A DNA stretch of 64,000 bases from CAJMNU01 sp905214855 (GCA_937890595.1 CALADM010000007.1:1-64000), one strand, 5' to 3'; shown: positions 1-7,849, numbered from the stretch's first letter. The notes: generated by a model from the sequence alone, not told the origin. Numbers and translations are program-made.

Positions 1-48
1 GCTGATGAGGTTATCAGACGTAAAGTTGGTAAGACTGGTAAGAAATAA
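1..48 (+). CDS. rplF: 50S ribosomal protein L6, C-terminal end
   Basis: Only the last 15 codons and the stop lie in the window, ending in the basic tail RRKVGKTGKK. L6 is a large-subunit protein near the base of the stalk. The identification rests mainly on gene order, because L6 directly precedes L18 in the spc operon, and the basic tail agrees. A short gap with an AAGGAG site follows, so it is cotranscribed with rplR. Confidence 0.85.
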   Translation, partial: ADEVIRRKVGKTGKK

Positions 49-65
49 TTAAGGAGTGTGTGAAT

Positions 66-434
66 ATGGTTAGCAAGAAATCTAGAAGCGAAGTTCGCGT
101 TAAAAAGCACGCTAGATTACGTAATCGTTTTGCTGGCACAGCAGAAAGACCACGTTTAGCAGTGTTTAGAAGTAACAATCACATGTATGCCCAGATTATT
201 GACGATACAGTTGGTAATACTTTAGTAGCAGCTTCTACAGTAGAGAAAGATGTAAAAGCTGAGCTGGAACATACCAATACCGTTGAGGCTGCAGCATATG
301 TAGGTACCGTAATTGCAAAGAGAGCACTTGAGAAAGGCATCAAAGAGGTTGTCTTTGACAGAGGCGGTTTTATATATCATGGTAAGATCCAGGCTTTAGC
401 AGATGCAGCAAGAGAAGCTGGTCTGGAATTCTAG
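66..434 (+). CDS. rplR: 50S ribosomal protein L18
   Basis: L18 binds 5S rRNA with L5 and joins it to the large subunit. The 122-residue product has the family's basic N-terminus (KKSRSEVRVKKHARLRNRF) and the conserved C-terminal segment FDRGGFIYHGKIQALADAAREAGL. Length matches the family. I chose the ATG at 66 rather than the GTG at 60 because it lies 9 bases after GGAG, while the GTG would be only 3 bases away. It sits between rplF and rpsE in the canonical spc order. Confidence 0.97.
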   Translation: MVSKKSRSEVRVKKHARLRNRFAGTAERPRLAVFRSNNHMYAQIIDDTVGNTLVAASTVEKDVKAELEHTNTVEAAAYVGTVIAKRALEKGIKEVVFDRGGFIYHGKIQALADAAREAGLEF

Positions 435-453
435 TAGAGAGGAGAACTAACAC

Positions 454-963
454 ATGAAACGTGAAATTATTGATGCCAGTCAGTTAGAGTTAAATGACAA
501 AGTAGTGGCAATCAAACGTGTATCCAAGACCGTAAAAGGTGGACGTACCATGAGGTTTTCCGCTTTAGTAGTAGTAGGAGACGGCAACGGTCACGTTGGC
601 GCAGGATTAGGAAAAGCCGGTGAGGTTCCGGAAGCAATCCGTAAAGCTAAAGAAGCAGCAACAAAGAACCTGATCACTATTCCGGTAGATGAGAACAACA
701 GTATTCCACATGATTTCTTGGGCAAATTTGGCAGCGCATCTGTACTGCTGAAGAGAGCTCCAGAAGGTACTGGTGTTATCGCTGGTGGTCCAGCTCGTTC
801 CGTATTGGAGCTGGCAGGTATTAAAAATATCCGTACCAAATCCTTAGGTTCTAACAACAAGGTAAATGTTGTACTGGCAACCCTCGAAGGATTGAAGCAG
901 TTAAAGACTCCTGAAGAGGTTGCAAAACTGCGTGGTAAATCTGTAGAAGAAATCTTAGGCTAA
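454..963 (+). CDS. rpsE: 30S ribosomal protein S5
   Basis: S5 lies at the mRNA entry side and decoding region of the small subunit and influences translational accuracy. The 169-residue protein carries the S5 double-stranded RNA-binding fold at about residues 12-75 (KRVSKTVKGGRTMRFSALVV, then GHVGAGLGKAGEVPEAIRK) and the C-terminal ribosomal fold with PAPEGTG-like and SVLELAGI segments. An AGGAG site precedes the ATG. It lies 19 bases after rplR and 18 bases before rpmD. Confidence 0.97.
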   Translation: MKREIIDASQLELNDKVVAIKRVSKTVKGGRTMRFSALVVVGDGNGHVGAGLGKAGEVPEAIRKAKEAATKNLITIPVDENNSIPHDFLGKFGSASVLLKRAPEGTGVIAGGPARSVLELAGIKNIRTKSLGSNNKVNVVLATLEGLKQLKTPEEVAKLRGKSVEEILG

Positions 964-981
964 TGAAGGAGGGAAATGAAG

Positions 982-1164
982 ATGGCAGAGAAATTAAAAA
1001 TCACATTGGTAAAATCCCCAATCGGCGCTATTCCGAAACAGAGAGCAACCGTAGAAGCATTGGGTCTTAAAAAGCTTCATAAGACAGTAGAAATGCCAGA
1101 TAACGGCGCTGTCAGAGGGATGATCCAGACAGTAAGACATTTAGTAAAAGTAGAAGAAATCTAA
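982..1164 (+). CDS. rpmD: 50S ribosomal protein L30
   Basis: L30 is a small bacterial large-subunit protein. The 60-residue product shows the family pattern LKITLVKSPIGAIPKQRATV near the N-terminus and GLKKLHKTVEMPDNGAVRGM in the middle. I chose the ATG at 982, which starts MAEKLKIT and is 8 bases after AGGAGG; the upstream ATG at 976 is only 2 bases from that site. It is followed 16 bases later by rplO. Confidence 0.96.
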   Translation: MAEKLKITLVKSPIGAIPKQRATVEALGLKKLHKTVEMPDNGAVRGMIQTVRHLVKVEEI

Positions 1165-1180
1165 GTAAGGAGGTGTAGTG

Positions 1181-1621
1181 ATGAATTTATCAAATTTACA
1201 GCCTGCTGAGGGTTCTAAACATAGCGATAATTTCAGAAGAGGCCGTGGACATGGTTCAGGTAACGGCAAGACAGCTGGTAAAGGACATAAAGGACAGAAA
1301 GCACGTTCCGGCGCTCCAAGACCAGGTTTCGAAGGTGGACAGATGCCATTGTACAGACGTCTTCCGAAGAGAGGGTTTACAAACCGTAACTCCAAGGATA
1401 TCGTTGGTATCAATGTAAGCGCATTAGAGAGATTTGAGAACGATGCAACTGTAACAGTTGAGACATTACTGGAGACAGGAATCGTAAAGAATCCAAGAGA
1501 TGGTGTTAAGATTCTCGGCAACGGAGAGTTAACCAAAAAGCTGAATGTAAAGGCAGACGCTTTCAGCGAGAGCGCAAAGGCTAAAATTGAGGCTTTAGGC
1601 GGAACCTGCGAGGTGATCTAA
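1181..1621 (+). CDS. rplO: 50S ribosomal protein L15
   Basis: L15 is a late-assembly large-subunit protein. The 146-residue product begins MNLSNLQPAEGS and has the glycine- and basic-rich extended region (GRGHGSGNGKTAGKGHKGQ) followed by the globular domain typical of the family. The ATG at 1181 lies 7 bases after AAGGAGG; the GTG at 1178 would be closer than usual. Its stop is separated by one base from the secY start, so translation is probably coupled. Confidence 0.97.
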   Translation: MNLSNLQPAEGSKHSDNFRRGRGHGSGNGKTAGKGHKGQKARSGAPRPGFEGGQMPLYRRLPKRGFTNRNSKDIVGINVSALERFENDATVTVETLLETGIVKNPRDGVKILGNGELTKKLNVKADAFSESAKAKIEALGGTCEVI

Positions 1622-1622
1622 T

Positions 1623-2936
1623 ATGCTTAAAACACTCCAAAATGCCCTGAAGATGAAAGAAGTAAGATCAAAGATCTTGTTCGATTTTTTAGTATTGGCA
1701 GTAGTGCGGTTTGGTTCTAACTTACCAATCCCAGGAGTAAATTCAACGTATTTTGCGGATTTTTTTGCAAGACAGTCAGGGGATGCATTTAATTTTTTTG
1801 ATGCAATGACAGGTGGGTCTTTCACCTCCCTGTCTGTTTTAGCACTTAGCATTACCCCATATATCACATCTTCTATCATTATGCAGCTTTTGACAGTAGC
1901 GATTCCGAAACTGGAAGAGATGCAGAAAGATGGAGAAGATGGAAGGAAAAAGATCGCAGAGTGGACTCGTTATCTGACCGTGGTTTTGGCATTGGTAGAA
2001 TCCATTGCCATGGCAGTCGGATTTGGCGGTAAGGGACTTCTGATCGAGTATAATGTATCAAGTGTGATCGTTGCAGTTGTGACAATGACCGCAGGAAGTG
2101 CATTTTTAATGTGGCTGGGCGAGCAGGTGACTGCTCATGGAGTTGGAAATGGTATTTCCGTTGTCCTTCTTTTTAATATTTTGTCCAGTATTCCGGCAGA
2201 TGCAAAAACATTGTACGACCGTTTTATGTTTGGAAAGTCTATCGCAGTGCAGACAGTAGCACTCTTGATCATTCTGGCAATCATCTTAGCGATGGTTGTG
2301 TTTGTAGTCATCTTAAATGGCGGTGAACGCAGAATTCCGGTACAGTATTCTAAAAAGACACAGGGAAGAATGGTAGGAGGTCAGTCCACCTTCATTCCGT
2401 TGAAAGTAAATACAGCAAGCGTTATCCCTGTTATCTTTGCTTCTTCTATTATGTCCATGCCAGTTATGATCTCACAGTTCTTTACAGTTGATCCTTCCTC
2501 CATTGGTGGAAAGATCCTCCGTGTACTGAGTTCTTCAAGCTGGTTCAGACCAGAAGAACCGATCTATTCTATCGGTTTGATCTTGTATCTGGCTTTGATC
2601 GTTGCGTTTGCATACTTCTATACCTCAATCAACTTCAATCCATTGGAAATTGCCAATGACATGAAGAAGAGAGGTGGATTTATCCCAGGTATTCGTCCGG
2701 GTAAGCCAACAAGTGACTATCTGGAGAAGATTCTGAATTATATTGTTTTTATCGGTGCGATTGGTCTGATCATTGTCAGCATTGTTCCGATCATGGCATC
2801 CGGCTTATTTAATATCAGCCAGATCTCTTTTGGAGGTACTTCTTTGATCATCATCGTTGGTGTTGTTCTGGAGACCTTAAAAGCAATTGAATCTCAAATG
2901 TTGGTTCGCAATTACAAAGGTTTTTTAAATGACTAA
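1623..2936 (+). CDS. secY: protein translocase subunit SecY
   Basis: SecY forms the membrane pore of the general secretion channel with SecE and SecG. The 437-residue protein has about ten hydrophobic segments and the conserved stretches NLPIPGVN near the start, GNGISVVLLFNIL, ERRIPVQYSKK in cytoplasmic loop 4-5 and FNPLEIANDMKKRGGFIPG in a late cytoplasmic loop. Length matches the family. It starts one base after rplO, with its ribosome-binding site inside the end of rplO. It serves the many secreted proteins encoded in this window. Confidence 0.97.
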   Translation: MLKTLQNALKMKEVRSKILFDFLVLAVVRFGSNLPIPGVNSTYFADFFARQSGDAFNFFDAMTGGSFTSLSVLALSITPYITSSIIMQLLTVAIPKLEEMQKDGEDGRKKIAEWTRYLTVVLALVESIAMAVGFGGKGLLIEYNVSSVIVAVVTMTAGSAFLMWLGEQVTAHGVGNGISVVLLFNILSSIPADAKTLYDRFMFGKSIAVQTVALLIILAIILAMVVFVVILNGGERRIPVQYSKKTQGRMVGGQSTFIPLKVNTASVIPVIFASSIMSMPVMISQFFTVDPSSIGGKILRVLSSSSWFRPEEPIYSIGLILYLALIVAFAYFYTSINFNPLEIANDMKKRGGFIPGIRPGKPTSDYLEKILNYIVFIGAIGLIIVSIVPIMASGLFNISQISFGGTSLIIIVGVVLETLKAIESQMLVRNYKGFLND

Positions 2937-2964
2937 CTAAATTATCATAAATAATTTGCTGAGA

Positions 2965-2996
2965 GCGCCATTTTCTGCTGTTGCGGGGAATGGCGC
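2965..2996 (+). promoter_or_regulatory. hairpin between secY and adk
   Basis: GCGCCATT and AATGGCGC form a perfect 8-bp stem with a 16-base loop. No T-run follows, so it is not a standard terminator. It may be an mRNA processing or stability element in the operon transcript; the role is inference. Confidence 0.45.
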
Positions 2997-3023
2997 AAGG
3001 CAGATTTGAGGGAGGTTTTTTCT

Positions 3024-3668
3024 ATGAAGATTATTATGTTAGGCGCTCCGGGTGCTGGAAAAGGCACACAGGCTAAAAAGATCGCAGACCGTTATCATAT
3101 CCCTCATATTTCTACTGGAGATATCTTCCGTGCAAACATAAAAGCTGGAACAGAACTTGGAAAGAAAGCAAAAGAGTTTATGGATCAGGGGCTTCTGGTG
3201 CCGGATGAGGTTACGATCGGTATGCTGATGGATCGTATCTCTGAGGAAGACTGTAAAGACGGTTACATTCTGGATGGATTCCCAAGAACGATCCCACAGG
3301 CAGAAAGTCTGACCAAGGCTCTTGCTGAGAAGGGAACTTCTGTTGATTTTGCGATCAATGTAGATGTACCAGATGAGAATATCATCCACCGTATGGGAGG
3401 CAGAAGAGCCTGCTTAAACTGTGGAGCTACATATCATATTGAATATGCAGCACCGAAGACAGAAGGTGTTTGTGACAAGTGTGGTTCAGCTCTTGTACTT
3501 AGGGATGATGATCAGCCTGAGACAGTAAAGAAGAGACTGAATGTATATCATGAGCAGACACAGCCATTGATCGAGTACTATGGCAATGCTAATGTTTTGA
3601 AAGAAGTAGATGGAACTCAGGATCTGGAAAAGGTTTTTGAGGACATCACAGTGATTCTGGGAGCATAG
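3024..3668 (+). CDS. adk: adenylate kinase
   Basis: Adenylate kinase converts ATP and AMP to two ADP in the cytoplasm. The 214-residue protein has the P-loop GAPGAGKGTQ at residues 7-16, the AMP-site segment STGDIFR and DGFPRT. It is the long form with a zinc-binding LID: cysteines at about 130, 133, 150 and 153. I chose the ATG at 3024, 8 bases after GGGAGG; an upstream TTG in the same frame lies before that site. Its position after secY is conserved in Firmicutes. Confidence 0.97.
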   Translation: MKIIMLGAPGAGKGTQAKKIADRYHIPHISTGDIFRANIKAGTELGKKAKEFMDQGLLVPDEVTIGMLMDRISEEDCKDGYILDGFPRTIPQAESLTKALAEKGTSVDFAINVDVPDENIIHRMGGRRACLNCGATYHIEYAAPKTEGVCDKCGSALVLRDDDQPETVKKRLNVYHEQTQPLIEYYGNANVLKEVDGTQDLEKVFEDITVILGA

Positions 3669-3671
3669 ACT

Positions 3672-4421
3672 ATGGCAATAACAATAAAATCCGCCAGAGA
3701 GATCGAATTGATGAGAGAGGCGGGAAGGATATTGGCTCTGACTCACGAGGAACTTGGTAAGGCATTGAAACCGGGAATGTCTACTTTGGATGTAGACCGT
3801 TTAGGTGAGAAGATCATTCGTGGGTATGGATGTATTCCTTCTTTTAAGAATTATAACGGATATCCGGCTTCTATCTGTGTGTCTGTCAATGATGAGGTGG
3901 TTCACGGAATTCCAACAGAAAAGCACATCCTGAAGGAAGGCGACATTGTCAGTCTGGATGCAGGGGTGATTTATAAAGGTTATCATTCTGATGCTGCGAG
4001 AACTCATGCAGTGGGAAAGGTGTCAGATGAAGCCAGACAGCTTATGGAAGTGACGAAACAGAGCTTTTTTGAGGGAATAAAGTTTGCGAAAGCCGGCAAT
4101 CATCTGAATGACATTTCAAAAGCCATTCAGGCGTATGCAGAGCAATTTGGCTATGGTGTGGTACGTGATCTGGTGGGACATGGAATTGGGACTCATCTTC
4201 ATGAAGCACCAGAAGTTCCCAATTTTGCGCAGAAGAGAAAAGGCATTCTGTTAAGACCAGGTATGACATTGGCGATCGAGCCAATGATCAATGCAGGTAC
4301 TTGGGAAGTAGTTTGGATGGATGATGACTGGACTGTAGTGACTGCAGACGGATCTTTGTCCGCCCATTATGAAAATACGGTTCTTATCACAGAGGGAGAG
4401 CCGGAAATTCTTTCTTTGTAA
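3672..4421 (+). CDS. map: type I methionine aminopeptidase
   Basis: Map removes the initiator methionine from nascent proteins. The 249-residue protein has all five metal ligands of the family: Asp96 (SLDAG), Asp107 (HSDAART), His170 (GHGIG), Glu203 (AIEPM) and Glu234 (YENTV), plus His77-type VVHGIP. It starts 3 bases after adk, so the two are coupled. It has no N-terminal zinc-finger extension. The 182 bases after it hold no gene or clear regulatory signal that I can see. Confidence 0.96.
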   Translation: MAITIKSAREIELMREAGRILALTHEELGKALKPGMSTLDVDRLGEKIIRGYGCIPSFKNYNGYPASICVSVNDEVVHGIPTEKHILKEGDIVSLDAGVIYKGYHSDAARTHAVGKVSDEARQLMEVTKQSFFEGIKFAKAGNHLNDISKAIQAYAEQFGYGVVRDLVGHGIGTHLHEAPEVPNFAQKRKGILLRPGMTLAIEPMINAGTWEVVWMDDDWTVVTADGSLSAHYENTVLITEGEPEILSL

Positions 4422-4603
4422 TAGACATAATCTTTGTAAAAATGTGTCTGTATATAAGACTGTATAAGGCTATATGGTATATTGATATATTATAGAACAT
4501 AGGGTATGGGATAACAGATTATATATCGTGTAGAGTAGTAGAGTATGCAGGTGAGATATAGACATAAGAATAAGATGAGTGGGAAGATTACAGAGGTGAG
4601 AAG

Positions 4604-4861
4604 ATGAATTTTGAGATTGGTACGCTGGTTTGTTCTAAAGCAGGTCATGATAAGGGACAGCTTTTTGTTGTTGTAAAAGAGGACAAAAATAATCTGTATT
4701 TGTCAGATGGAAAGAATAAAACAGTGGAATATCCTAAGAAAAAGAACAAGAAACATGTTCAGATCATCCATAAGAAATTGGATCTGTCTCAGATTGAGAA
4801 AGATACAGTGCAGACCAAGGATGAAGTGATTTGTGACTTCATCCGCTATCAGAGTGAATAG
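4604..4861 (+). CDS. KOW-domain RNA-binding protein (L14e/L6e-like)
   Basis: The 85-residue protein begins with a KOW-type motif (GTLVCSKAGHDKGQLFVVV) followed by a lysine-rich stretch (KKKNKKHVQ). Small KOW proteins of this kind, related to the archaeal/eukaryotic L14e family, commonly sit between map and infA in Clostridia. Binding to ribosomal RNA or the ribosome is likely, but the exact role is unknown to me. It ends 11 bases before infA and has a GAGGTGAGAAG ribosome-binding site. Confidence 0.85.
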   Translation: MNFEIGTLVCSKAGHDKGQLFVVVKEDKNNLYLSDGKNKTVEYPKKKNKKHVQIIHKKLDLSQIEKDTVQTKDEVICDFIRYQSE

Positions 4862-4872
4862 GAGGAAAAACA

Positions 4873-5091
4873 ATGTCCAAGGCAGACGTAATTGAAATTG
4901 AAGGAACTGTCATTGAAAAATTGCCAAATGCTATGTTTCAGGTAGAACTGGAAAATGGTCATCAGGTACTGGCTCACATCAGCGGAAAACTCCGTATGAA
5001 TTACATCCGTATTCTGCCGGGTGATAAAGTGACCATTGAACTGTCTCCATATGATTTGTCCAAGGGCAGAATTATCTGGAGAGACAAATAA
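4873..5091 (+). CDS. infA: translation initiation factor IF-1
   Basis: IF-1 occupies the ribosomal A site during initiation and assists IF-2 and IF-3. The 72-residue protein is a single OB fold with the typical MSKADVIEIEGTVIEKLPNA start, HISGKLRMNYIRILPGDKV core and RIIWRDK end. Length is exactly that of the family. In related genomes rpmJ follows directly; here a terminator and a 6-kb island come first. Confidence 0.97.
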   Translation: MSKADVIEIEGTVIEKLPNAMFQVELENGHQVLAHISGKLRMNYIRILPGDKVTIELSPYDLSKGRIIWRDK

Positions 5092-5112
5092 GAATAAAAG
5101 CATGAAAATAAG

Positions 5113-5139
5113 ATTGAAACCGAAATTTTTGGTTTCAAT
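5113..5139 (+). other. hairpin downstream of infA
   Basis: ATTGAAACC and GGTTTCAAT form a perfect 9-bp inverted repeat around a 9-base loop. No T-run follows, so it is not the terminator itself. It could stabilise the 3' end of the spc transcript or be a junction remnant of the island; both are inference. Confidence 0.5.
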
Positions 5140-5148
5140 GTTAGATGG

Positions 5149-5189
5149 AAAGATCCTCAGAGCTTTATAGGTTTTGGGGATCTTTTTTT
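5149..5189 (+). terminator. Rho-independent terminator after infA
   Basis: AAAGATCCTC pairs with the region GGGGATCTTT across a short loop and is followed by a run of T. It would end the spc operon transcript before the island. The following 240 bases up to the first regulator's promoter contain no gene that I can see. Confidence 0.75.
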
Positions 5190-5427
5190 GTGCTATTTCT
5201 GTGTTTCTTTTTTCCTGTTTGACATGTTGTTTTTGGAGTTAATCGTTGTAGAAGATCATACAGCAATCAGTGTATTTTGTGTTTCAAATCTCTATAAAAA
5301 GGGCGATAAAATTTTTGTAAGGAATAAGAAAAAATGCTCTTAAAACCAAATTTGCGAATTTAAAATAATAGAATTGTAAGTAAAACGATCTATTTTTTAA
5401 GATATTGATAATGTCAGCAAAAGGATA

Positions 5428-5456
5428 TTGGTTGTTTGTTATGTAACGTGTTATGA
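5428..5456 (+). promoter_or_regulatory. putative promoter of the XRE-TPR regulator operon
   Basis: TTGGTT and TTATGA are spaced by 17 bases just upstream of the regulator. The spacer and -10 contain two TTATG units and a TAAC/GTTA inverted repeat, which could be an operator for autoregulation. The promoter is a moderate consensus match and the operator is inference. Confidence 0.4.
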
Positions 5457-5477
5457 TAGGAAAAAGGAGGGGAGAAC

Positions 5478-6413
5478 ATGGATAAATTGGAGACATGGAC
5501 GATTGGAGAAATTATTAAAAAGCTGAGAGAAGAGCAAAAAGTGACACTTCATCAATTGTGTAGAGGCATATGTTCACCAGCTACTCTTTCCAGAATTGAG
5601 GAACATGATAGAGATATGGAATTTATCATGGCAACGGTTTTATTTGAGCGTTTGGGGTATACGCTTGATAAGTTTGAATGTTATGGAAGCAAAGAAGAAT
5701 TTGATCAGTATGAAAAACGGCTCTTGATCCAAAGCCATAAAGAAAATGGTGAGATTGAGTTCATGGAAAAAGAACTGAAAGAGTATGTCCAGATGATCGG
5801 AGATAAGAAAAATGCACTTCAGGAACAATTTATCGCATATATGAAAGGTTTCTTATATTATGAATCAGGTGAAAATGCAAAAGCCTGTGCATGTATGGAA
5901 AATGCTGTGGAAAAATCCATTCCTAATTGGAATGAATCATGGAGTACACGGATACTTTTGAGTGCAAGTGAGTTGGATATGTTGGTTTTACTGGCGAATA
6001 TCTATGAGAGGATGAAGAATAAGGAAAAAGCCACAGTGATCCGATGGGAAATTTTGCATGATCTAAGTAAGAAAAGGGAATGTAAGGGACAAATTGCGAA
6101 TATTTATACGGAAGTGATCTGTCAGCAGATACCATATCTGATTGATGAAGGACGTTTTCAGGAGAGCATATATTGGTGTGATCAGGGGATTCAGCTTTTA
6201 TCTGAGATTAGCAGAATGTATCATTGGTCAGATCTTTTATATTGGAAAGCCAGAACTTTAGAGGCAATGATGAAAGATGGACAGGCAACAGCAAAACAGG
6301 TTGTGCTTACATATCAGGAGGCATATTATATTCATTTGCTTTGCAAAAAAGAAGAGGAGGCAGAAAAAATTAAAAAACATTTGGAGACAAATTATCAATG
6401 GAAACCAATTTGA
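5478..6413 (+). CDS. XRE-family regulator with TPR-like domain (RRNPP-type)
   Basis: The 311-residue protein has an N-terminal helix-turn-helix of the XRE class at about residues 8-65 (IIKKLREEQKVTLHQLCRGI, then SPATLSRIEEHDR) and an all-helical remainder resembling tetratricopeptide repeats, ending in QEAYYIHLLCKK. This is the architecture of PlcR/Rgg/PrgX-type regulators that bind small imported peptides. A strong AAAGGAGGGGAG site precedes the ATG. It lies 71 bases before a second, paralogous regulator and near a gene for a small secreted peptide. Peptide control is inference from architecture and context. Confidence 0.8.
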   Translation: MDKLETWTIGEIIKKLREEQKVTLHQLCRGICSPATLSRIEEHDRDMEFIMATVLFERLGYTLDKFECYGSKEEFDQYEKRLLIQSHKENGEIEFMEKELKEYVQMIGDKKNALQEQFIAYMKGFLYYESGENAKACACMENAVEKSIPNWNESWSTRILLSASELDMLVLLANIYERMKNKEKATVIRWEILHDLSKKRECKGQIANIYTEVICQQIPYLIDEGRFQESIYWCDQGIQLLSEISRMYHWSDLLYWKARTLEAMMKDGQATAKQVVLTYQEAYYIHLLCKKEEEAEKIKKHLETNYQWKPI

Positions 6414-6484
6414 TAAAAATTTCTTTTTAGTTAACAGTTTTAGAAAACAGGTCTGTATTACAAATAATAAAGAGGGGGAGCATT

Positions 6485-7411
6485 ATGGGGATTTATCAAG
6501 TGGGAGAAGTGATAAGAAGAACAAGGGAAAGTATGGGTATCACACAAGAAAAGTTGAGTGATGGAATATGCAGTGTAGAAAATCTTTCCAGAATTGAGAC
6601 AGGAAAAGTCAGACCAAACAGAAATACATTTGAGAAATTAATGGAGCGTTTGGGGAGATCAGGAGAAAAATATCTTCCGTTTGTGCGTGGCGAAGATATG
6701 GAAACACATATATTAAGAGGGAAAATAAGTAATTTAATTGGAAATTGCAGATATGAAGAAGTAGAAATCCTATTAGATAAACTGGAAGAAAAATTGGATA
6801 TGAATGATTCAGTTAATAAACAATATATTTGGCGTGTAAGAGCATTGGTAGATTATAGACTGGGAAAAATTACAAGTGAACAAAAGAAAGTGCAATTGGA
6901 GAATGCATTAAGATGTACTATTCCAGAATATCAGAACGAGATTTTGCCAAATCAGATTTTTACTAGAATAGAAATTTTTATTTATTGTAATATAGCAGTA
7001 TTATATGCAGAAAAGGGAGAGTTAGATAAAGCAATAGTAATGTTAAGGCAAGTAGAACATTATTTCGAGAAAGAAAAGATTGATTCAAAAGAGCGCTCAA
7101 TTAGTGAAGTCTTAGCATTATCAAATTTAGCACAATGTTTGGGATGAAAAGGCGATTACATAGAGGCAAGAAGCAAACATAGAAAAGTAAAAGAGATTTG
7201 TATGGACAATAAGCGTACCAGTGATTTGGCTAGAGAATTATACGATATTGCATACGATAACGAAAAGTTAGGTGAACCCTTGGAAATGTGTAAAATAGAA
7301 TTGCTTCAAGCCTACTATGTAGCTAGACTTGGTAAGAATGTTATGCAAATGAATCATATTAGAAAACATGTAAAAGAAATGTATAACATTGATTTTTTAA
7401 AGGAGATTTAG
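6485..7411 (+). pseudogene. second XRE-TPR regulator, interrupted by an in-frame TGA
   Basis: The reading frame starts MGIYQVGEVIRRTRESMGI with a good XRE helix-turn-helix (residues 5-60) and encodes 220 residues to a TGA at 7145-7147. The same frame continues without a shift through KGDYIEARSKHRKVKEIC to a stop at 7409-7411, and this part matches the expected C-terminal TPR region (QAYYVARLGKN versus QEAYYIHLLCKK in the paralog). The full frame would be about 308 residues, like the 311-residue neighbour. It is therefore a paralog with one nonsense change; a truncated, DNA-binding product of 220 residues could still be made. RBS is AGAGGGGGAG. Confidence 0.8.
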
Positions 7412-7415
7412 TTTA

Positions 7416-7604
7416 TTAGTCTCCTCCCTCACCAAATGGTCCATCTTCCAATGGCACTATGTCTACATTAGGATCTTCTGTTGATTCTACAGTAGTTGTT
7501 GTGCCATCTGGCAGTGTTGCTGGTGCTGGTGCAACAAATACGCTAAATTTGATACAGCATGCAAGAACTAATGATGCAGCAATTAATTTTGTGTACTTTT
7601 TCAT
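7416..7604 (-). CDS. small secreted peptide precursor, candidate signalling peptide
   Basis: The 62-residue product starts MKKYTKLIAASLVLACC, a classic signal peptide with a basic start, a hydrophobic core and an APA-type cleavage site near residue 29. The remaining 30 or so residues are strongly acidic and end PLEDGPFGEGGD. A strong AGGGGGAG ribosome-binding site precedes the ATG. It converges on the broken regulator with a 4-base gap. Short secreted precursors next to XRE-TPR regulators are typical of RRNPP peptide signalling, so this is a candidate pheromone precursor. No family was recognised; the role is inference. Confidence 0.65.
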   Translation of the reverse strand: MKKYTKLIAASLVLACCIKFSVFVAPAPATLPDGTTTTVESTEDPNVDIVPLEDGPFGEGGD

Positions 7605-7678
7605 AGTAATTTCTCCCCCTAAATAAATGAATTAATTAATATGTTCGTTGCTTACCATATAATAATTTTACATAAATT

Positions 7679-7735
7679 ACCATGATATTTTTGGAAAAAA
7701 AACTTTTTTTCTGAAAATGTCATGGTATTTTTCTA
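7679..7735 (+). promoter_or_regulatory. 48-bp near-perfect palindrome with T-run (hairpin/operator)
   Basis: Positions 7679-7726 form an inverted repeat with arms ACCATGA and TCATGGT at the ends and an A-run/T-run centre. Twenty of 24 positions are exact. In RNA made from the plus strand three mismatches become G-U pairs and the fourth is at the loop, while minus-strand RNA would have A-C mismatches. TATTTTTCT follows. This suggests a plus-strand terminator for the regulator transcript, and the same arms may bind a dimeric regulator. A further TTACCAT unit lies at 7652. Confidence 0.6.
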
Positions 7736-7750
7736 AATATCTGCTATAGT
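7722..7750 (+). promoter_or_regulatory. putative extended -10 promoter for the leader/small ORF
   Basis: TGCTATAGT at 7742-7750 is an extended -10 element. Seventeen bases upstream, in the -35 position, lies ATGGTA, which is part of the right arm of the palindrome. A regulator bound to that arm could act as activator or repressor. The promoter call is from consensus only. Confidence 0.4.
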
Positions 7751-7797
7751 TATTTGCGTCACTTTTGTAGTGATATTGTGAGGAGAGGGAAATTGTC

Positions 7798-7849
7798 AGG
7801 GCAATTATCTGTTTTAGAACTGGTAATTGCCCTACATATTTCTATATGT
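7798..7849 (+). promoter_or_regulatory. structured leader: two tandem hairpins
   Basis: AGGGCAATTA (7798-7807) pairs perfectly with TAATTGCCCT (7824-7833), and directly after it ACATAT/ATATGT form a second small hairpin around TTCT. Both lie between the extended -10 promoter and the 55-codon ORF. No T-run follows. They may shape a leader RNA or a small RNA; function unknown. Confidence 0.45.

Noticed and set aside
6277..6561. Open frame overlapping the end of regulator 1 and the start of regulator 2
   Set aside because: It is an alternative frame across two better-supported genes and has no conserved features.
7145..7147. TGA read as selenocysteine in the second regulator
   Set aside because: No selenoprotein family or stem-loop directly after the codon is apparent, and the paralog has no cysteine there. 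A nonsense mutation is simpler.
7679..7726. Palindrome as an end of an insertion sequence or a MITE
   Set aside because: No second copy, target duplication or transposase is visible, and the G-U-compensated pairing favours an RNA hairpin or operator.
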